From the NCBI RefSeq assembly GCF_014224155.1, contig NZ_JAASUI010000002.1, forward strand, positions 248,001 through 312,000: a DNA stretch of 64,000 bases, written 5' to 3'. The DNA is from Listeria cossartiae subsp. cossartiae (lineage in GTDB: Bacteria > Bacillota > Bacilli > Lactobacillales > Listeriaceae). Below, one piece after another: positions 17,997 to 27,021 of this stretch (the stretch's first letter is position 1; every line of letters begins with the position of its first letter). Made by a program: the position numbers and the translations under genes. Below the pieces are notes generated by a model that worked only from the letters and a program-made list of their open reading frames with translations, ran no database searches and was not told the DNA's origin.

Positions 17997-18902
17997 ATGG
18001 AAAATTATCTTTGTGTCGACATTGGTGGAACGAGTATCAAATATGCCAAATTTAACCAAGCAGGCGAGCGGGTAGGTGCGCTTGCATCTTGTGCGACCCC
18101 TATAAGCGACGGAGCGAATCAAATTTTGCCCGCGCTTATTCGGATTGTCGAGCAAGAAAAGATGGATGTAGCAGGCGTCTGTGTGGCTTCTGCGGGCGTC
18201 GTTCATCCCGAACAAGGCAAAATTATTTACGCTGGCTATACGATTCCCGGCTATACTGGGACGGAAATAAAAACAGCAATAGAGCATCGTTTTGGTCTTC
18301 CGTGCGCCGTGGAAAATGACGTAAACGCGGCCTGTCTTGGCGAGTTTTGGCAAGGTGGAGCACGGGGACGTTCGAGCGTGCTCTGTTTAACAATCGGGAC
18401 AGGTATCGGCGGAGCAATGCTGTTACATGATGAGTTAATAAATGGCTATTCTTTTACAGCGTGCGAGGTCGGCTATATGCAGCTTTCGCAAGGGAAATTT
18501 CAAGATGTCGCTTCGACCAAAACGTTAATTAAACAAGTCGCCATGCGAAAAAATATCGATGTAAATACGTTAAATGGACGTCAAGTTATGGAATGGGCCT
18601 ATGATGGGGATGCGGCTGTACTGGCCGAAATAGAGCAATGGATTGAGAATTTAGTAGAAGGTGTAGTAAACTTAATCTATATTTTCAACCCAGAAGTGAT
18701 TGTGCTCGGTGGTGGATTAATGGAAGAAGAGGCGTTCTTCAAACCGCGTCTAAAAGCAGCTATTTCAGCCAAGTTAATCTCACCGATGTTCGATACAGCA
18801 GATCTTACCTTTGCAAAGCTGGGAAATGAAGCGGGGATGATTGGCGCGCTCTATCATTTCTTAAACCAGAAAGAGGCCAAAAAAGATGACAATCTTAAAT
18901 GA
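17997..18902 (+). CDS. ROK-family sugar kinase (NanK/glucokinase-like)
   Basis: A 301-residue sugar kinase or kinase-like regulator. The N-terminal phosphate-binding motif is DIGGTSIK, and the ROK region has CLTIGTGIGGAM near 130 and EVGYMQLS. The usual zinc-binding CXCGXXGC motif is absent, which is seen in several ROK kinases that still work. No N-terminal HTH, so it is a kinase-type rather than NagC-type member. In this operon it may phosphorylate an unphosphorylated amino sugar such as ManNAc released in the cell. It overlaps the regulator gene by 17 bases. Confidence 0.88.
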   Translation: MENYLCVDIGGTSIKYAKFNQAGERVGALASCATPISDGANQILPALIRIVEQEKMDVAGVCVASAGVVHPEQGKIIYAGYTIPGYTGTEIKTAIEHRFGLPCAVENDVNAACLGEFWQGGARGRSSVLCLTIGTGIGGAMLLHDELINGYSFTACEVGYMQLSQGKFQDVASTKTLIKQVAMRKNIDVNTLNGRQVMEWAYDGDAAVLAEIEQWIENLVEGVVNLIYIFNPEVIVLGGGLMEEEAFFKPRLKAAISAKLISPMFDTADLTFAKLGNEAGMIGALYHFLNQKEAKKDDNLK

Positions 18903-19692
18903 AATTCAACAAAATTACAATCGATTACCGAATAAAGAAAGGCAAATCGCGAAATATATTTTAGAAAAAAGCGATGAACTCAAGAATATTAATATTAAAG
19001 AGCTCGCTGAACAAACCGGCACGTCCATTTCGACGATTACGAGATTTTGCCGCCACGTCCGCTGTGATAGTTTCGTTGATTTAAAAATGCGGGTTAATAC
19101 AGCAGCAACAATGGTTCCGTCGCTTGGTTACGATGACCTTTTTGAGGAAGTTTATTCGTTTTACCATAAAGTGATTGATAACACGGTCAAGTTGATTGAA
19201 CCGGCGAAAATCCGTGAAGTGGTGCAGTATATTCAAGCAGCCAAACGTGTCTACATTTGCGGTGTCGGAAGCTCGGGGCTCACGGCTGTCGAGATGTCGC
19301 AGCGCCTGATTCGGATGGGGCTAAACGTTATCAGTGTCAATGATCCGCACATGATGATTATCACCAGCTCGATTACAACAAAAGAAGATTTCGTAATAGG
19401 TATTTCCAATTCAGGCAACACCCCAGAGCTAGTCACAGCACTAAAAAATGCCAAGAAAAATAAAAGTAAAGTCGCCACATTTACGAGCTTTGAAAACAGT
19501 GAAATGACCGAAATCAGTGACGTAACGATCCCAGTTTACAACACTTTATTCGTGAGTAAAAGGTATTTCGCCAATAGCCAGTTTTCGATTATGTATGTGA
19601 TGGATATTATTTCCATGATGCTACTGCAAAATGAGTCTTATCGTGAAAATATGGAAAAAACCATCAATACAGTAACCGATGAATTTCATTAA
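18886..19692 (+). CDS. RpiR-family transcriptional regulator with SIS domain
   Basis: A 268-residue regulator. The N-terminal HTH (ELAEQTGTSISTITRFCRHVRC, residues about 40-61) binds DNA. The C-terminal SIS domain (about 105-240) has VYICGVGSSGLTA and GISNSGNTPELV, which bind phosphosugars. It closes the nanE operon and probably senses a hexosamine phosphate. The 17-bp palindrome at 13528-13544 is a candidate operator. Confidence 0.92.
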   Translation: MTILNEIQQNYNRLPNKERQIAKYILEKSDELKNINIKELAEQTGTSISTITRFCRHVRCDSFVDLKMRVNTAATMVPSLGYDDLFEEVYSFYHKVIDNTVKLIEPAKIREVVQYIQAAKRVYICGVGSSGLTAVEMSQRLIRMGLNVISVNDPHMMIITSSITTKEDFVIGISNSGNTPELVTALKNAKKNKSKVATFTSFENSEMTEISDVTIPVYNTLFVSKRYFANSQFSIMYVMDIISMMLLQNESYRENMEKTINTVTDEFH

Positions 19693-19703
19693 GATAAAAT
19701 AGG

Positions 19704-19749
19704 AAAATAGATGGAACTGTGGAATTTTAGCAGCTCGATCTATTTTTTT
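19704..19749 (+). terminator. Terminator of the nanE operon
   Basis: AAAATAGAT...ATCTATTTTTTT with a less regular inner stem and T-run. Confidence 0.75.
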
Positions 19750-19871
19750 CGTATGGAAACTGTAGAATAAGCGTGTTTTTCTGTAACATTTCTGCTAAAA
19801 TAGTTTAAGAGACTTGCGGATAATAGCCGATAGTGAGAAACCCCAAGATTTTCCGGAAAGGAAGGACCCAG

Positions 19872-20735
19872 ATGCCTTTTTCACGTTTATTTGGAAAAAA
19901 AGATAAGAATCCTGTAGATGATATCGATAATAAAGTAGAAGAAGAGGTACAACGCGTACAAGAACTTCCTACAGATAAAATTTTCCCGAACCAATTCCAA
20001 CCACGGACAGTATTTGACCAAGATAAGATTGATGAGCTTGCTCGAACTATCCGAATTCACGGTGTTATTCAGCCGATTGTGGTTAGAGAAATGGAACCGG
20101 ATTATTATGAAATCATTGCAGGAGAGCGCCGTTTTCGTGCTGTGCTTTCTTTAGAATTGGAAAAAATCCCAGCAATTATTCAAAATTTAGATGATGAAGA
20201 AGTAGCTGCGATTGCGTTAATTGAGAACTTGCAACGTGAGGAATTAACGCCAATTGAAGAAGCAAAAGCATATCGGAGCTTGCTGGACATGCAAGAAGTG
20301 ACACAAGAAGCGCTTGCGCAGCGTGTCGGCAAAAGCCAATCTGCCATCGCGAACAAAATGCGCCTTCTAAAACTACCAGAAACGATTCAAGAAGCCGTGC
20401 TTAACAAACAGATTTCAGAGCGCCATGCTCGTTCGTTACTAGCTTTAGAAACGGAAGCACAACAAGTGGCCCTTTTAGCTGAAATAGAAGAAAATCACTG
20501 GAACGTCAAGCAAACCGAAGCACGAATTCAAGAAATTTTAGGCGTAAAAAAACCAGAAGTAAAGAAAAAGCCAAAACCAAAACGCCAAGCTATTAGTCGT
20601 GACGTGCGCATCGCCATGAACACGATTAAACAGTCGGTCACAATGGTTAAAGATAACGGAATGGACCTAGATTTCACCGAAGAAGAAACAGACGATTTTT
20701 ATCAAATTACCATTCAAATTCCTAAAAAGAAGTAA
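19872..20735 (+). CDS. noc: Nucleoid occlusion protein Noc (ParB-family)
   Basis: A 287-residue ParB paralogue that binds its own palindromes and keeps FtsZ from assembling over the nucleoid. Residues 1-10 ([10 protein letters not shown]) form the short amphipathic membrane-targeting helix of Noc. ParB/CTPase motifs follow: NQFQPRT near 40, GERRFRA near 80 and [14 protein letters not shown] near 115, then an HTH ([18 protein letters not shown]). The start is the ATG after GGAAGGA; upstream in-frame codons lack an SD. Two matches to the Noc-binding palindrome lie at 28315 and 40483. Confidence 0.93.
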   Translation: MPFSRLFGKKDKNPVDDIDNKVEEEVQRVQELPTDKIFPNQFQPRTVFDQDKIDELARTIRIHGVIQPIVVREMEPDYYEIIAGERRFRAVLSLELEKIPAIIQNLDDEEVAAIALIENLQREELTPIEEAKAYRSLLDMQEVTQEALAQRVGKSQSAIANKMRLLKLPETIQEAVLNKQISERHARSLLALETEAQQVALLAEIEENHWNVKQTEARIQEILGVKKPEVKKKPKPKRQAISRDVRIAMNTIKQSVTMVKDNGMDLDFTEEETDDFYQITIQIPKKK

Positions 20736-20747
20736 AGAGGTGTAACA

Positions 20748-21047
20748 GTGAGGTTTTTGAAGATAATTGGCCATGCAATCGGGATTATTAGCTCTTTCAT
20801 GGTATTGCCGTCCCTAGCGATTGCCATCACAAGCGCGATTATGAGTTTTAACCCAATCTACATTACATACTTTTTCACTAGCCCTTACGTTCGAGCGGTT
20901 GCTGTAGCGGAAGAGTCTGGCTGGGGAAGTGGCTTTAATATTTTACTAACGAATTATGGTGCGTATATCATCGCTTTTGCGTATACTTTCTTTGCAGTAG
21001 TGAAAATTTATGGTTGGTACCAAATAGCTAAAGACGCAAAAAAATAG
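20748..21047 (+). CDS. Small membrane protein, function unknown
   Basis: A 99-residue protein with two hydrophobic stretches (about residues 10-35 and 68-88) separated by a loop containing EESGWGSG. Start GTG at 20748 behind AGAGGTG, 12 bases after noc, and followed by a terminator, so it is co-transcribed with noc. I do not recognise the family. The link to noc may be only positional. Confidence 0.75.
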   Translation: MRFLKIIGHAIGIISSFMVLPSLAIAITSAIMSFNPIYITYFFTSPYVRAVAVAEESGWGSGFNILLTNYGAYIIAFAYTFFAVVKIYGWYQIAKDAKK

Positions 21048-21051
21048 CCCT

Positions 21052-21086
21052 AAAACCCTGCTTAATGAAGTAGGGTTTTTATTTTT
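21052..21086 (+). terminator. Terminator after the noc unit
   Basis: AAAACCCTGCTT...AAGTAGGGTTTTT hairpin and T-rich tail. Confidence 0.85.
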
Positions 21087-21205
21087 AAATCACAAATCAA
21101 CTCAATTTGAGTGGCATAGCTTTATTTCTTAAAAATTAGAGAAAATAAGTGCAATTTTGAACAGAAAAAAGTACAATAGAATTAGGTAAAGTTGTAAAGG
21201 AGGGA

Positions 21206-21964
21206 GTGATTCACTCAACTCTGGGTGGAATCACGAAACGAATGGCAAAAATCATTTTTGTGAAAGACGAACAAAATGAGTTCCAAGCGTATGATTTCTT
21301 ACAAAATTTAATTGTGGAAGAACCACTCATGGCCACTTTAGTATTCCAAGGCCTACTACAATTAGAAACAGCAGAAACAAGAAAACTTAGTACAGGGAAA
21401 CAAATTCTCCCCGATGTACATTTAATCATCGGTAAAAGTCAAGCTTATTCACTGCAAACCACTCGTATAGAAACAACTGTAGACCAACCGATCCAAGAGA
21501 TGAAAGCACATTTTAAAGATAAAAATTGTCGTTTAATTTACTTCACTGCATTTAGTGGAGATGAAACTTATTATTGCTTCGTTAAAGGCTATTTCAAAGA
21601 TAAAAACCCATTTACAGATCAAATGGGCTTATACCGCGAAGAAGTAAAACGCGTATTCTTGCGCCGTATCGAAGCCGAAACAAGCATTGGAAACTCAGAG
21701 TACCAATTTGAAACACTAAAAAATAAAGCATTAGAAAATGAAGGCATTGCCCATTACTTAGATAGTTTTTCCGCAAGTCTTGGTAAATATATTTTTGCTA
21801 AACGAATGGAGAAAAAATGGTCGCAATTAGATTTGGCACTTAAATCAGATTTATCTCCAGTTATTATTGGTCGTTTAGAAGCAGGGGATCCAGATTTAAC
21901 ACTCCGAATGTATCAGAAAGTCTGCACGGTTCTAGGCGTTAAAGCAACTTTCTCGGTAGATTGA
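21206..21964 (+). CDS. XRE-family HTH protein with unrecognised N-terminal domain
   Basis: About 240-252 residues. The C-terminal 65 residues are a Cro/C1-type HTH (LGKYIFAKRMEKKWSQLDLA...GRLEAGDPDLTLRMYQKVCTVLG). The N-terminal 180 residues do not match a domain I know. The start is uncertain: GTG at 21206 sits one base after AAGGAGGG, whereas ATG at 21242 (12 codons later) has no good SD. It stands alone between noc and parA, with a terminator and a parS site behind it. A DNA-binding regulator is likely; its targets are unknown. Confidence 0.8.
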   Translation: MIHSTLGGITKRMAKIIFVKDEQNEFQAYDFLQNLIVEEPLMATLVFQGLLQLETAETRKLSTGKQILPDVHLIIGKSQAYSLQTTRIETTVDQPIQEMKAHFKDKNCRLIYFTAFSGDETYYCFVKGYFKDKNPFTDQMGLYREEVKRVFLRRIEAETSIGNSEYQFETLKNKALENEGIAHYLDSFSASLGKYIFAKRMEKKWSQLDLALKSDLSPVIIGRLEAGDPDLTLRMYQKVCTVLGVKATFSVD

Positions 21965-21971
21965 AGATAGA

Positions 21972-22002
21972 AAAGTAATCAGCTTAGGTTGGTTGCTTTT
22001 TT
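21972..22002 (+). terminator. Terminator after the XRE gene
   Basis: AAAGTAATCA...TGGTTGCTTTTTT hairpin with two G-U pairs and a T-run. Confidence 0.7.
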
Positions 22003-22011
22003 ATTTTAAAA

Positions 22012-22027
22012 TGTTTCACGTGAAACA
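22012..22027. other. parS site upstream of parA
   Basis: Perfect TGTTTCACGTGAAACA, flanked by AAAA and TTT that extend the dyad. Confidence 0.92.
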
Positions 22028-22187
22028 TTTCTAGTTTTTCAAAACATTATTTTCATCATTTTTAGGCTTTCAAAACACGAATTTCAATTTATTTTTACTT
22101 TTTGTAAGACTAAATGAAAATCTTTTGGTAGAATAGAAGATAAAAGAACCGGAAATCTCGGTACAAAATAAGGGTTGGTGAAAAAGA

Positions 22188-22949
22188 TTGAGCAAAGTGA
22201 TTGCACTAGCAAACCAAAAAGGTGGGGTTGGTAAAACGACATCATCCGTTAATTTAAGCTCTAGCCTAGCTTTTTTAGGTAAAAAAGTATTACTAGTTGA
22301 TATTGATCCACAAGGTAATGCGTCAAGTGGTGTTGGTGTTAACAAAGGTGAAATTGAACATTGTATTTATGATGTATTAGTTGACGATGTAGCCATTCAA
22401 GATGTGTTGCAAAAAACAGACTTAGATAATTTAAATGTTATTCCAGCTACAATTCAACTTGCGGGTGCTGAAGTAGAGCTAGTTCCAGCTATCTCTCGTG
22501 AAATTAGATTGAAAAAAGCAATCGACTCAATCCGTGATGATTATGACTATGTAATTATTGATTGTCCGCCATCACTTGGGCTTTTGACTTTAAATGCATT
22601 AACAGCAGCGGACTCCGTTTTAATTCCAGTTCAGTGCGAATATTATGCGCTTGAAGGTTTAAGCCAACTTTTAAACACAATTAGGATCGTTCAAAAACAC
22701 CTTAATGAAGATTTACAAATTGAAGGTGTCTTACTAACAATGCTTGATGCTAGAACAAACTTAGGCATTCAAGTAATTGAAGAAGTGAAGAAATACTTCC
22801 AAAATAAAGTGTTCAGCACAATCATTCCACGTAATGTCCGCCTAAGTGAAGCACCTAGTCATGGAAAACCGATTTTGCTGTATGATGCAAAATCGAAAGG
22901 TGCAGAAGTTTATTTAGAATTAGCAAAGGAAGTGGTTGCACATGGCTAA
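22188..22949 (+). CDS. parA: Chromosome-partitioning ATPase ParA (Soj)
   Basis: A 253-residue ATPase of the ParA/MinD family that works with ParB in origin segregation and, in B. subtilis, controls DnaA. The deviant Walker A is [10 protein letters not shown] near residues 10-19, Walker A' [12 protein letters not shown] near 40, and Walker [12 protein letters not shown] near 120. TTG start at 22188. It overlaps parB by 8 bases and has a parS site 160 bases upstream. Confidence 0.96.
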   Translation: MSKVIALANQKGGVGKTTSSVNLSSSLAFLGKKVLLVDIDPQGNASSGVGVNKGEIEHCIYDVLVDDVAIQDVLQKTDLDNLNVIPATIQLAGAEVELVPAISREIRLKKAIDSIRDDYDYVIIDCPPSLGLLTLNALTAADSVLIPVQCEYYALEGLSQLLNTIRIVQKHLNEDLQIEGVLLTMLDARTNLGIQVIEEVKKYFQNKVFSTIIPRNVRLSEAPSHGKPILLYDAKSKGAEVYLELAKEVVAHG

Positions 22950-23793
22950 AGGTCTAGGTAAAGGAATCAATGCACTATTTAACAATGTTGATGCCAACGA
23001 AGAGACAGTTCAAAATATCGCAATAAAAGAAATTAAGCCGAACCCATACCAACCACGTAAAATCTTTGATGCAAAAGCAATCAATGAATTACGTGATTCC
23101 ATTAAAATTCACGGCGTTTTACAGCCAATTATTTTAAGAAATACGGAAAAAGGATACGAAATTGTTGTCGGTGAACGTAGATACCGTGCGGCAAAAGAGG
23201 CTAAATTAAAAGAGATTCCAGCAGTTGTTCGCGATTTAACGGAAGAAGAAATGATGGAGCTTTCTGTAATTGAAAACTTACAACGGGAAGATTTATCTCC
23301 ATTAGAAGAAGCTGAATCGTACCAATTCCTTATGAAAAAATTAAGTTTAACGCAAGCAAAATTAGCAGAACGTGTTGGGAAAAGCCGACCATACATTGCT
23401 AACTTTGTCCGTTTGTTGACATTGCCAGAAGAAGTGCAAGTAATGTTGCGCGATGGCTCGTTATCAGCTGGACATGGCCGAGTATTGCTAGGATTGAAAC
23501 TCAAGAAAAACATCGTTCCAACTGCGAAAAAGGCTGTGGCACAAAGCTTAACAGTCCGCCAATTAGAAGATGTTGTAAACAATCTAAACGAAAATGTTTC
23601 ACGTGAAACAATTAAACCAGCTAGAGTTCCTATCTTTATCCGTGAAAGCGAAAGCCAGTTACGCGATAAATTTGGTACGGCAGTTTCGATTAAACGTCGC
23701 GATAAAAAAGGTAAAATTGAAATTGAATTTTTATCAGATGATGATTTAGATCGTATTTTAGAGATTTTAGACATTCAGTTTGATGATGAATAG
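22942..23793 (+). CDS. parB: Chromosome-partitioning protein ParB (Spo0J)
   Basis: A 283-residue CTP-dependent clamp that loads at parS and spreads to organise the origin region. Motifs: [11 protein letters not shown] at the N-terminus (the ParA-stimulating basic region), NPYQPRKIF near 36, [11 protein letters not shown] (CTP site) near 75, [14 protein letters not shown] near 110, and [21 protein letters not shown] near 145. The ATG at 22942, after AAAGGAAG, is preferred over an upstream in-frame codon. A parS site lies inside the gene (23595), as in B. subtilis. Confidence 0.96.
   Translation: MAKGLGKGINALFNNVDANEETVQNIAIKEIKPNPYQPRKIFDAKAINELRDSIKIHGVLQPIILRNTEKGYEIVVGERRYRAAKEAKLKEIPAVVRDLTEEEMMELSVIENLQREDLSPLEEAESYQFLMKKLSLTQAKLAERVGKSRPYIANFVRLLTLPEEVQVMLRDGSLSAGHGRVLLGLKLKKNIVPTAKKAVAQSLTVRQLEDVVNNLNENVSRETIKPARVPIFIRESESQLRDKFGTAVSIKRRDKKGKIEIEFLSDDDLDRILEILDIQFDDE
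23595..23610. other. parS site inside parB
   Basis: Perfect TGTTTCACGTGAAACA within the parB coding sequence, encoding the run NVSRET. Confidence 0.92.
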
Positions 23794-23799
23794 GTTGTG

Positions 23800-24006
23800 A
23801 TGTTTATGGAAAAAAAGCATTTCGATTTGAATGATATTGTAGAAATGAAAAAGCCGCATCCTTGTGGTACCAATCAATTTAAGATTATTCGCATGGGTAT
23901 GGACATTCGGATTAAGTGTGAAGGTTGTGGTCATAGTGTGATGATTCCACGCCGCGAATTCGAACGAAAAGTGAAGAAAATATTAGTTAAAGCGGAACAA
24001 GAATAA
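23800..24006 (+). CDS. DUF951 protein (YyzM-like)
   Basis: A 66-69 residue protein with the conserved run VEMKKPHPCG followed by FKIIRMGMDIRIKCEGCGHS. The CxxC in CEGC suggests metal binding, and a small nucleic-acid-binding fold is plausible. It is commonly found beside parB in Firmicutes. Three in-frame start codons (23797 GTG, 23800 ATG, 23806 ATG) compete and no SD settles them. The function is unknown. Confidence 0.88.
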   Translation: MFMEKKHFDLNDIVEMKKPHPCGTNQFKIIRMGMDIRIKCEGCGHSVMIPRREFERKVKKILVKAEQE

Positions 24007-24008
24007 AG

Positions 24009-24040
24009 AACAGGCGATTAATTAGTCGCCTGTTTTTTTT
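24009..24040 (+). terminator. Terminator of the parAB unit
   Basis: AACAGGCGA...TCGCCTGTTTTTTTT hairpin. Confidence 0.9.
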
Positions 24041-24053
24041 ATAAGCCTTTTAG

Positions 24054-24112
24054 TTGAAGTTTAGCTGTACCTTCTTTAGAATATAAATAGTATCATTTAA
24101 TAATTATTATAA
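24054..24112 (+). promoter_or_regulatory. kat promoter with PerR box
   Basis: TTGAAG (24054-24059), 17-base spacer, TAGAAT (24077-24082). Downstream of the expected start point, 24098-24112 reads TAATAATTATTATAA, matching the PerR box TTATAATNATTATAA at 14 of 15 positions. This predicts peroxide-responsive derepression by PerR. Confidence 0.75.
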
Positions 24113-24148
24113 ACAAAATGATATATTATTTTTATGGAGGTATTACAT

Positions 24149-25615
24149 ATGACAGATAGAAAAAATTTAACAACGAACCAAGGTGTGCCGGTTGGCGATA
24201 ACCAAAATTCGATGACTGCGGGACTTAAAGGACCAACTTTGTTAGAAGATTATGTACTAATTGAGAAATTGGCGCACTTTGATAGAGAACGTGTACCGGA
24301 GCGGGTTGTGCATGCTCGTGGTGCTGGTGCGCACGGGAAATTTGTTACTAAAAAGAGCATGAAAAAATATACAATGGCTAACTTTTTACAAGAAGAAGGA
24401 GCGGAAACAGAGGTTTTTGTTCGTTTTTCAACAGTAATTCACGGTCAACATTCTCCGGAAACATTGCGTGATCCTCGTGGATTTTCCGTTAAATTTTATA
24501 CAGAAGAAGGTAATTATGATTTTGTTGGAAATAATTTGCCGGTATTCTTCATTCGTGATGCGATTAAGTTTCCGGATGTTATTCATTCCTTGAAGCCGGA
24601 TCCGCGCACGAATATTCAAGATGGTAACCGTTACTGGGATTTCTTTAGCCTTACACCGGAAGCTACGACGATGATTATGTATTTATTTAGTGATGAAGGA
24701 ACGCCGGCGTCTTATCGCGAAATCCGCGGTTCTAGTGTTCATGCTTTTAAATGGATTAACGAAGAAGGCAAAATGGTATACGTAAAACTGCGCTGGGTTC
24801 CAAAAGCCGGCATTGTGAACCTTTCGACGGAGCAAGCTTCACAAATTCAAGCAAAAGAATTTAACCATGCGAGCCGCGATTTATATGAAGCGATTGAAAA
24901 TGGCGATTATCCGGAGTGGGATTTATATGTGCAAGTGTTGGATCCGAAAGACTTGGACAACTTTGATTTCAATCCGCTAGACGCGACAAAAGATTGGTTT
25001 GAAGATGTGTTCCCATATGAACACGTGGGAACAATGACACTTGACCGCAATCCGGATAACATTTTTGCGGAAACAGAGTCAGTTGGCTTTAATCCTGGTG
25101 TACTTGTGCGCGGAATGCTTCCTTCTGAGGATCGTTTGTTGCAAGGCCGCTTATTCTCTTACTCAGATACACAAAGACACCGCGTTGGACCGAACTACTT
25201 GCAACTGCCAATTAATAGTCCAAAAGCACCTGTTGCCAACAATCAACGTGATGGTCATATGCCATTTAAACAACAAACGAGCTCGATTAATTATGAGCCA
25301 AATAGTTACGATACAGAACCGAAAGAGAACCCAGCGTTTATCGAACCTGAGCAGGAAATCCGTGGTGATATTGCTGGTCGCCTGATTGCGGAAAAACCAA
25401 ATAATTTTGGTCATGCAAAAGAAGTGTGGAATCGTTATTCAGATGCCGAACGTGCGGCACTTGTGAAAAATATTGTCGATGATTGGTCTGGCGTGCGTGA
25501 TGACATTAAAATCCGCAACTTGCGCAATTTCTATCAAGTAGAACCAGAATTCGCTAGTCGAGTGGCTGCGGGAACTGGAATTAATCTTGAAGAACATGTA
25601 GCAGATTTAAAATAA
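24149..25615 (+). CDS. kat: Haem catalase (monofunctional, small-subunit)
   Basis: A 488-residue catalase that splits hydrogen peroxide to water and oxygen. The active-site histidine is in VVHARGAGAHGKF (near residue 54), the distal Asn in DFVGNNLPVFFIRDA, and the haem-ligand Tyr in RLFSYSDTQRHRVG (near 338). Length matches clade 3 small-subunit catalases. ATG at 24149 follows GGAGG. Catalase positivity is a Listeria trait. In EGD-e I recall other genes on both sides of kat (bvrABC and a beta-glucoside PTS); here parAB-DUF951 and ychF flank it directly. Confidence 0.96.
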   Translation: MTDRKNLTTNQGVPVGDNQNSMTAGLKGPTLLEDYVLIEKLAHFDRERVPERVVHARGAGAHGKFVTKKSMKKYTMANFLQEEGAETEVFVRFSTVIHGQHSPETLRDPRGFSVKFYTEEGNYDFVGNNLPVFFIRDAIKFPDVIHSLKPDPRTNIQDGNRYWDFFSLTPEATTMIMYLFSDEGTPASYREIRGSSVHAFKWINEEGKMVYVKLRWVPKAGIVNLSTEQASQIQAKEFNHASRDLYEAIENGDYPEWDLYVQVLDPKDLDNFDFNPLDATKDWFEDVFPYEHVGTMTLDRNPDNIFAETESVGFNPGVLVRGMLPSEDRLLQGRLFSYSDTQRHRVGPNYLQLPINSPKAPVANNQRDGHMPFKQQTSSINYEPNSYDTEPKENPAFIEPEQEIRGDIAGRLIAEKPNNFGHAKEVWNRYSDAERAALVKNIVDDWSGVRDDIKIRNLRNFYQVEPEFASRVAAGTGINLEEHVADLK

Positions 25616-25619
25616 GTGA

Positions 25620-25664
25620 AACGAAAACGGAAATCCTTTGTTATTTAAAGGGTTTTCGTTTTTT
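25620..25664 (+). terminator. Terminator after kat
   Basis: AACGAAAAC...GTTTTCGTTTTTT with inner CCTTT/AAAGG stem. Confidence 0.85.
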
Positions 25665-25771
25665 GGTGGGTGGCTTTTTGTGTGAAAAACCTTTATAATA
25701 TACGTTAGTGAAAAAATGTCTAATTGATGGGCATTTTTAAAATGAAGTTAATGAAAAGGAGTTTATATATA

Positions 25772-26872
25772 ATGGCACTTACAGCTGGTATTGTCGGGCT
25801 TCCTAATGTTGGGAAATCGACACTTTTTAATGCAATCACAAAAGCAGGAGCAGAGGCTGCGAATTATCCGTTTGCGACGATTGACCCGAACGTAGGAATT
25901 GTAGAAGTTCCTGACCAAAGATTGAACAAACTAACAGAACTTGTAAAACCGAAAAAAACCGTTCCAACTACATTTGAATTTACAGATATCGCCGGAATTG
26001 TAAAAGGTGCTAGTAAAGGTGAGGGGCTTGGGAACAAATTCTTATCCCATATTCGCCAAGTAGATGCAATTTGTCATGTAACTCGTTGTTTTGACGACGA
26101 AAATATTACTCACGTAGAAGGCCGAGTAGACCCACTAGACGATATTTCTACAATTAACTTAGAACTTATCTTAGCGGATTTAGAAACGGTAGAGAAGCGT
26201 ATTGGACGCGTTGAGAAGCTTTCTAAACAAAAAGATAAAGATGCGGTTGCAGAATATAACGTGTTAGTTAAATTACGTGAAGCATTTGAAAATGACAAGC
26301 CAGCTCGCGCGATTGAATTTAACGAAGACGAAGATAAAATCGTCCGCAATCTTTTCTTACTTACAAGAAAACCAGTTTTATATGTGGCAAATGTAAGTGA
26401 AGAAGACGTTTCTAACCCGGACGATAACAAATACGTACAACAAGTTCGCGAATTCGCTGCAGCTGAAAACTCCGAAGTTATCGTGGTTTGTGCTCGTGCC
26501 GAAGAAGAAATCGCTGAACTTGAAGACGAAGATAAGCTGGAGTTTTTAGAAGCGCTTGGAATTGAAGAATCTGGTTTAGATCAATTGATTCGTTCCGCAT
26601 ACACATTGCTTGGCTTAGCGACTTACTTCACAGCAGGCGTTCAAGAAGTTCGCGCTTGGACATTTATCAAAGGTATGAAAGCTCCACAATGTGCGGGAAT
26701 TATCCATACTGACTTCGAGCGTGGCTTTATCCGTGCCGAAGTAGTTGCATACGATGCCTTGCTTGAACATGGCTCAGAACAAGCAGCCAAAGAAGCAGGT
26801 AAAGTACGCTTAGAAGGTAAAGAATACGAAATGAAAGATGGAGATGTTGTTCATTTCCGCTTTAACGTTTAA
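25772..26872 (+). CDS. ychF: Redox-regulated ATPase YchF (Obg-family)
   Basis: A 366-residue P-loop protein that binds ATP rather than GTP and associates with ribosomes. G1 is GLPNVGKSTLFNA near residue 8, G3 DIAG near 70, and the coiled-coil region is about 130-200. The C-terminal TGS domain (about 280-366) ends in DGDVVHFRFNV. The start ATG at 25772 follows AAAAGGAG; in-frame upstream codons lack support. In E. coli YchF/OLA1 is linked to oxidative stress and catalase, which lies just upstream here, perhaps by chance. Confidence 0.95.
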   Translation: MALTAGIVGLPNVGKSTLFNAITKAGAEAANYPFATIDPNVGIVEVPDQRLNKLTELVKPKKTVPTTFEFTDIAGIVKGASKGEGLGNKFLSHIRQVDAICHVTRCFDDENITHVEGRVDPLDDISTINLELILADLETVEKRIGRVEKLSKQKDKDAVAEYNVLVKLREAFENDKPARAIEFNEDEDKIVRNLFLLTRKPVLYVANVSEEDVSNPDDNKYVQQVREFAAAENSEVIVVCARAEEEIAELEDEDKLEFLEALGIEESGLDQLIRSAYTLLGLATYFTAGVQEVRAWTFIKGMKAPQCAGIIHTDFERGFIRAEVVAYDALLEHGSEQAAKEAGKVRLEGKEYEMKDGDVVHFRFNV

Positions 26873-26874
26873 TA

Positions 26875-26890
26875 TGTTTCACGTGAAACA
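26875..26890. other. parS site after ychF
   Basis: Perfect TGTTTCACGTGAAACA, three bases after the ychF stop and sharing two bases with the terminator stem. Confidence 0.92.
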
Positions 26891-26925
26891 ATCTTTTGGC
26901 TTTCTCGTCAAAAGATTGTTTTTTT
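26889..26925 (+). terminator. Terminator of ychF
   Basis: CAATCTTTTG...CAAAAGATTG followed by seven Ts. Confidence 0.9.
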
Positions 26926-27021
26926 ATGGAATTAGTAATAAATAAGGGCCTACAAACGCCCAGGATGATATAATAAAGTATCTTAATTTTTGAAAAATAA
27001 AAAGCCTATAGGAGTGTAACT

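Noticed and set aside
21219..21240. CTGGGTGGAATCACG resembles a T-box antiterminator (AGGGTGGNACCGCG).
   Set aside because: Two key positions differ, no specifier stem or terminator is visible upstream, and the gene after it is a regulator rather than an aminoacyl-tRNA or amino-acid gene.
23109..23774. A 221-codon open frame on the minus strand.
   Set aside because: It lies entirely inside parB in antisense, has no ribosome site and reads as low-complexity Ser/Arg/Asn.
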